A stretch of DNA of 6,465 nt, from NCBI GenBank assembly GCA_001564205.1, contig LKMY01000100.1:1-6465 (forward strand). Reading direction: 5' to 3'. The notes below the pieces were generated by a model. It was given only the letters and a program-made list of their open reading frames with translations. It was not told the origin of the DNA and did no database searches. Position 1 is the stretch's first letter; the number at the start of each line of letters is the position of its first letter. The stretch is from Nanohaloarchaea archaeon PL-Br10_U2g5 (lineage in GTDB: Archaea; Halobacteriota; Halobacteria; Halobacteriales; Haloferacaceae). Positions 6,115 to 6,465 of this stretch are shown here, piece by piece. The position numbers and the translations under genes were made by a program.

Positions 6115-6261
6115 CTACACCGTCGCGAACAGCAACACGAGAAGCAGCAGCGTTCCGCCCCCCAGCGCGACCAGCAGCTTTCGGTTCTCCAACGGCTTGG
6201 ACACGTCCACCATCACTTCCTCGAACTCGATCCCGGTGAGGTCGTCTCAGAGCGTCGTCAC
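6115..6261 (-). pseudogene. Small membrane protein frame interrupted by TGA
   Basis: On the minus strand a frame starting with GTG at 6261 reads MTTL, then TGA (6249-6247), then DDLTGIEFEEVMVDVSKPLE and NRKLLVALGGGTLLLLVLLFATV before TAG. Without the TGA it would be a 48-residue protein with an acidic amphipathic start and one hydrophobic segment of about 20 residues at the C terminus. Third codon positions are GC-rich on both sides of the stop, and a T-rich box (TTTCTTT, 6291-6285) lies 27 bases before the GTG. Both suggest a real gene hit by a nonsense change such as CGA to TGA. A shorter product of 32 residues could start at the ATG at 6213 and keep the membrane segment, but it has no promoter or ribosome binding site in place. 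I do not recognise the family. A sequencing error at base 6249 would give the same picture. Confidence 0.45.
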
Positions 6262-6284
6262 GGCGTCACCATCGCGGAGGAGGG

Positions 6285-6291
6285 AAAGAAA
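6285..6291 (-). promoter_or_regulatory. Possible TATA-like box of the small broken gene
   Basis: On the minus strand the bases read TTTCTTT, centred 27 bases before the GTG at 6261. T-rich boxes of this kind serve as weak haloarchaeal promoters. This is the main reason for preferring the GTG start. Confidence 0.3.
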
Positions 6292-6353
6292 CCGTTGCGG
6301 TGCGGTTGTAGCCGGTTAAGTGACTGGTGGACACCCGCCTCACGAATTCGTTC

Positions 6354-6374
6354 CGTTCGATGGCCAATCGAACG
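6354..6374. repeat. Perfect inverted repeat, likely operator
   Basis: Arms CGTTCGAT (6354-6361) and ATCGAACG (6367-6374) are perfect complements around a 5-base spacer, GGCCA. After one mismatch, two further pairs (TT/AA) extend the dyad. It ends directly at the purine-rich BRE-like CGAAAA and lies about 36-56 bases before the start at 6410. That position suits a regulator of that gene. No T-run follows, so it is not a convincing terminator. Confidence 0.55.
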
Positions 6375-6387
6375 AAAACGCTTTGTG
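6373..6387 (+). promoter_or_regulatory. BRE and TATA-like elements of the last gene
   Basis: CGAAAA (6373-6378) resembles a TFB recognition element. It is followed by CTTTGTG (6381-6387), centred about 26 bases before the ATG at 6410. The TATA match is weak, but the spacing is right for a leaderless transcript. Confidence 0.45.
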
Positions 6388-6409
6388 TACGAACCGTGTT
6401 AACGCGTGT

Positions 6410-6465
6410 ATGAGTGTGACCCCGGGCTCCGGAACGACTTTTCGGATCCCAAGCAGGGAGCCGAC
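6410..6465 (+). CDS. Start of an unidentified gene, truncated by the window
   Basis: An ATG opens a frame of 18 complete codons, MSVTPGSGTTFRIPSREP, that runs off the right edge. The fragment is too short to assign; it shows a flexible Gly/Ser/Thr start and no signal peptide. The start is supported only by promoter-like elements at the right distance and by the inverted repeat further upstream. Confidence 0.45.
   Translation, partial: MSVTPGSGTTFRIPSREP

Larger units (their letters stand above)
6082..6409. other. 328-base interval without an intact normal-size gene
   Basis: No full-length gene is supported here. The interval holds, from left to right, a broken small membrane-protein frame on the minus strand (6115-6261) with a possible promoter, a good inverted repeat (6354-6374), and promoter elements for the next plus-strand gene. 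No T-tract terminator follows the eIF2B-like gene, and no RNA gene is seen. Confidence 0.6.

Noticed and set aside
6082..6239. Plus-strand open frame continuing past the eIF2B-like gene
   Set aside because: It is an alternative frame of that gene extended by chance, Arg/Pro-rich. The minus strand gives a far more protein-like reading here.
6247..6249. TGA read as selenocysteine or another recoding
   Set aside because: Selenocysteine use is not known in haloarchaea, no hairpin element is evident, and the protein has no redox motif. A nonsense change or sequencing error is simpler.
1..6465. Mobile element, CRISPR array, tRNA/rRNA or defence system
   Set aside because: I saw no transposase or integrase motifs, no regularly spaced repeats, no tRNA-like cloverleaf and no defence-gene domains on either strand.

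Overview
The window is high-GC DNA coding for acidic, Asp/Glu-rich proteins. Its genes have T/A-rich boxes centred about 26-29 bases before ATG codons, which is the arrangement of leaderless archaeal transcripts. Together with the protein families present, this points to a halophilic archaeon (class Halobacteria). The species cannot be fixed from the sequence alone.

Layout. (1) At the left edge, on the minus strand, are the first 27 codons of an amphi-Trp-type protein. (2) Bases 84-200 are a divergent promoter region. (3) Bases 201-3086 hold a tightly overlapping tetrapyrrole operon on the plus strand: hemC (hydroxymethylbilane synthase), cobA/SUMT (uroporphyrinogen-III C-methyltransferase) and hemD (uroporphyrinogen-III synthase). 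The overlaps are 8 bp and 4 bp. In pathway order, HemC makes hydroxymethylbilane, HemD closes it to uroporphyrinogen III, and SUMT methylates that to precorrin-2. Precorrin-2 is the branch point to cobalamin, siroheme and, in archaea, heme through the siroheme route. (4) Bases 3087-3328 are a non-coding gap that turns AT-rich towards a strong TATA box. (5) Bases 3329-3727 encode a small single-domain protein with a STAS-like strand/helix order. (6) Bases 3751-5097, minus strand and convergent with the previous gene, encode a metal-dependent nucleoside deaminase most like 5'-deoxyadenosine/SAH/MTA deaminases. (7) Bases 5098-5238 are a second divergent promoter region. (8) Bases 5239-6081 encode an eIF2B-related protein that resembles ribose-1,5-bisphosphate isomerase but lacks both known catalytic residues. 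(9) Bases 6082-6409 (328 bases) have no intact gene of normal size. They hold a small minus-strand membrane-protein reading frame broken by a TGA, a good inverted repeat (8-base arms), and a promoter. (10) From 6410, a new plus-strand gene runs off the window.

Most of the window is housekeeping. The points most worth a second look are the eIF2B-like protein with both catalytic positions replaced, paired divergently with the nucleoside deaminase; the interrupted small membrane protein; the operator-like dyad before the last gene; and the acidic insert in HemC, together with low-complexity acidic tails at each junction of the hem operon. I did not find a clear new defence system, mobile element, CRISPR array or RNA gene.
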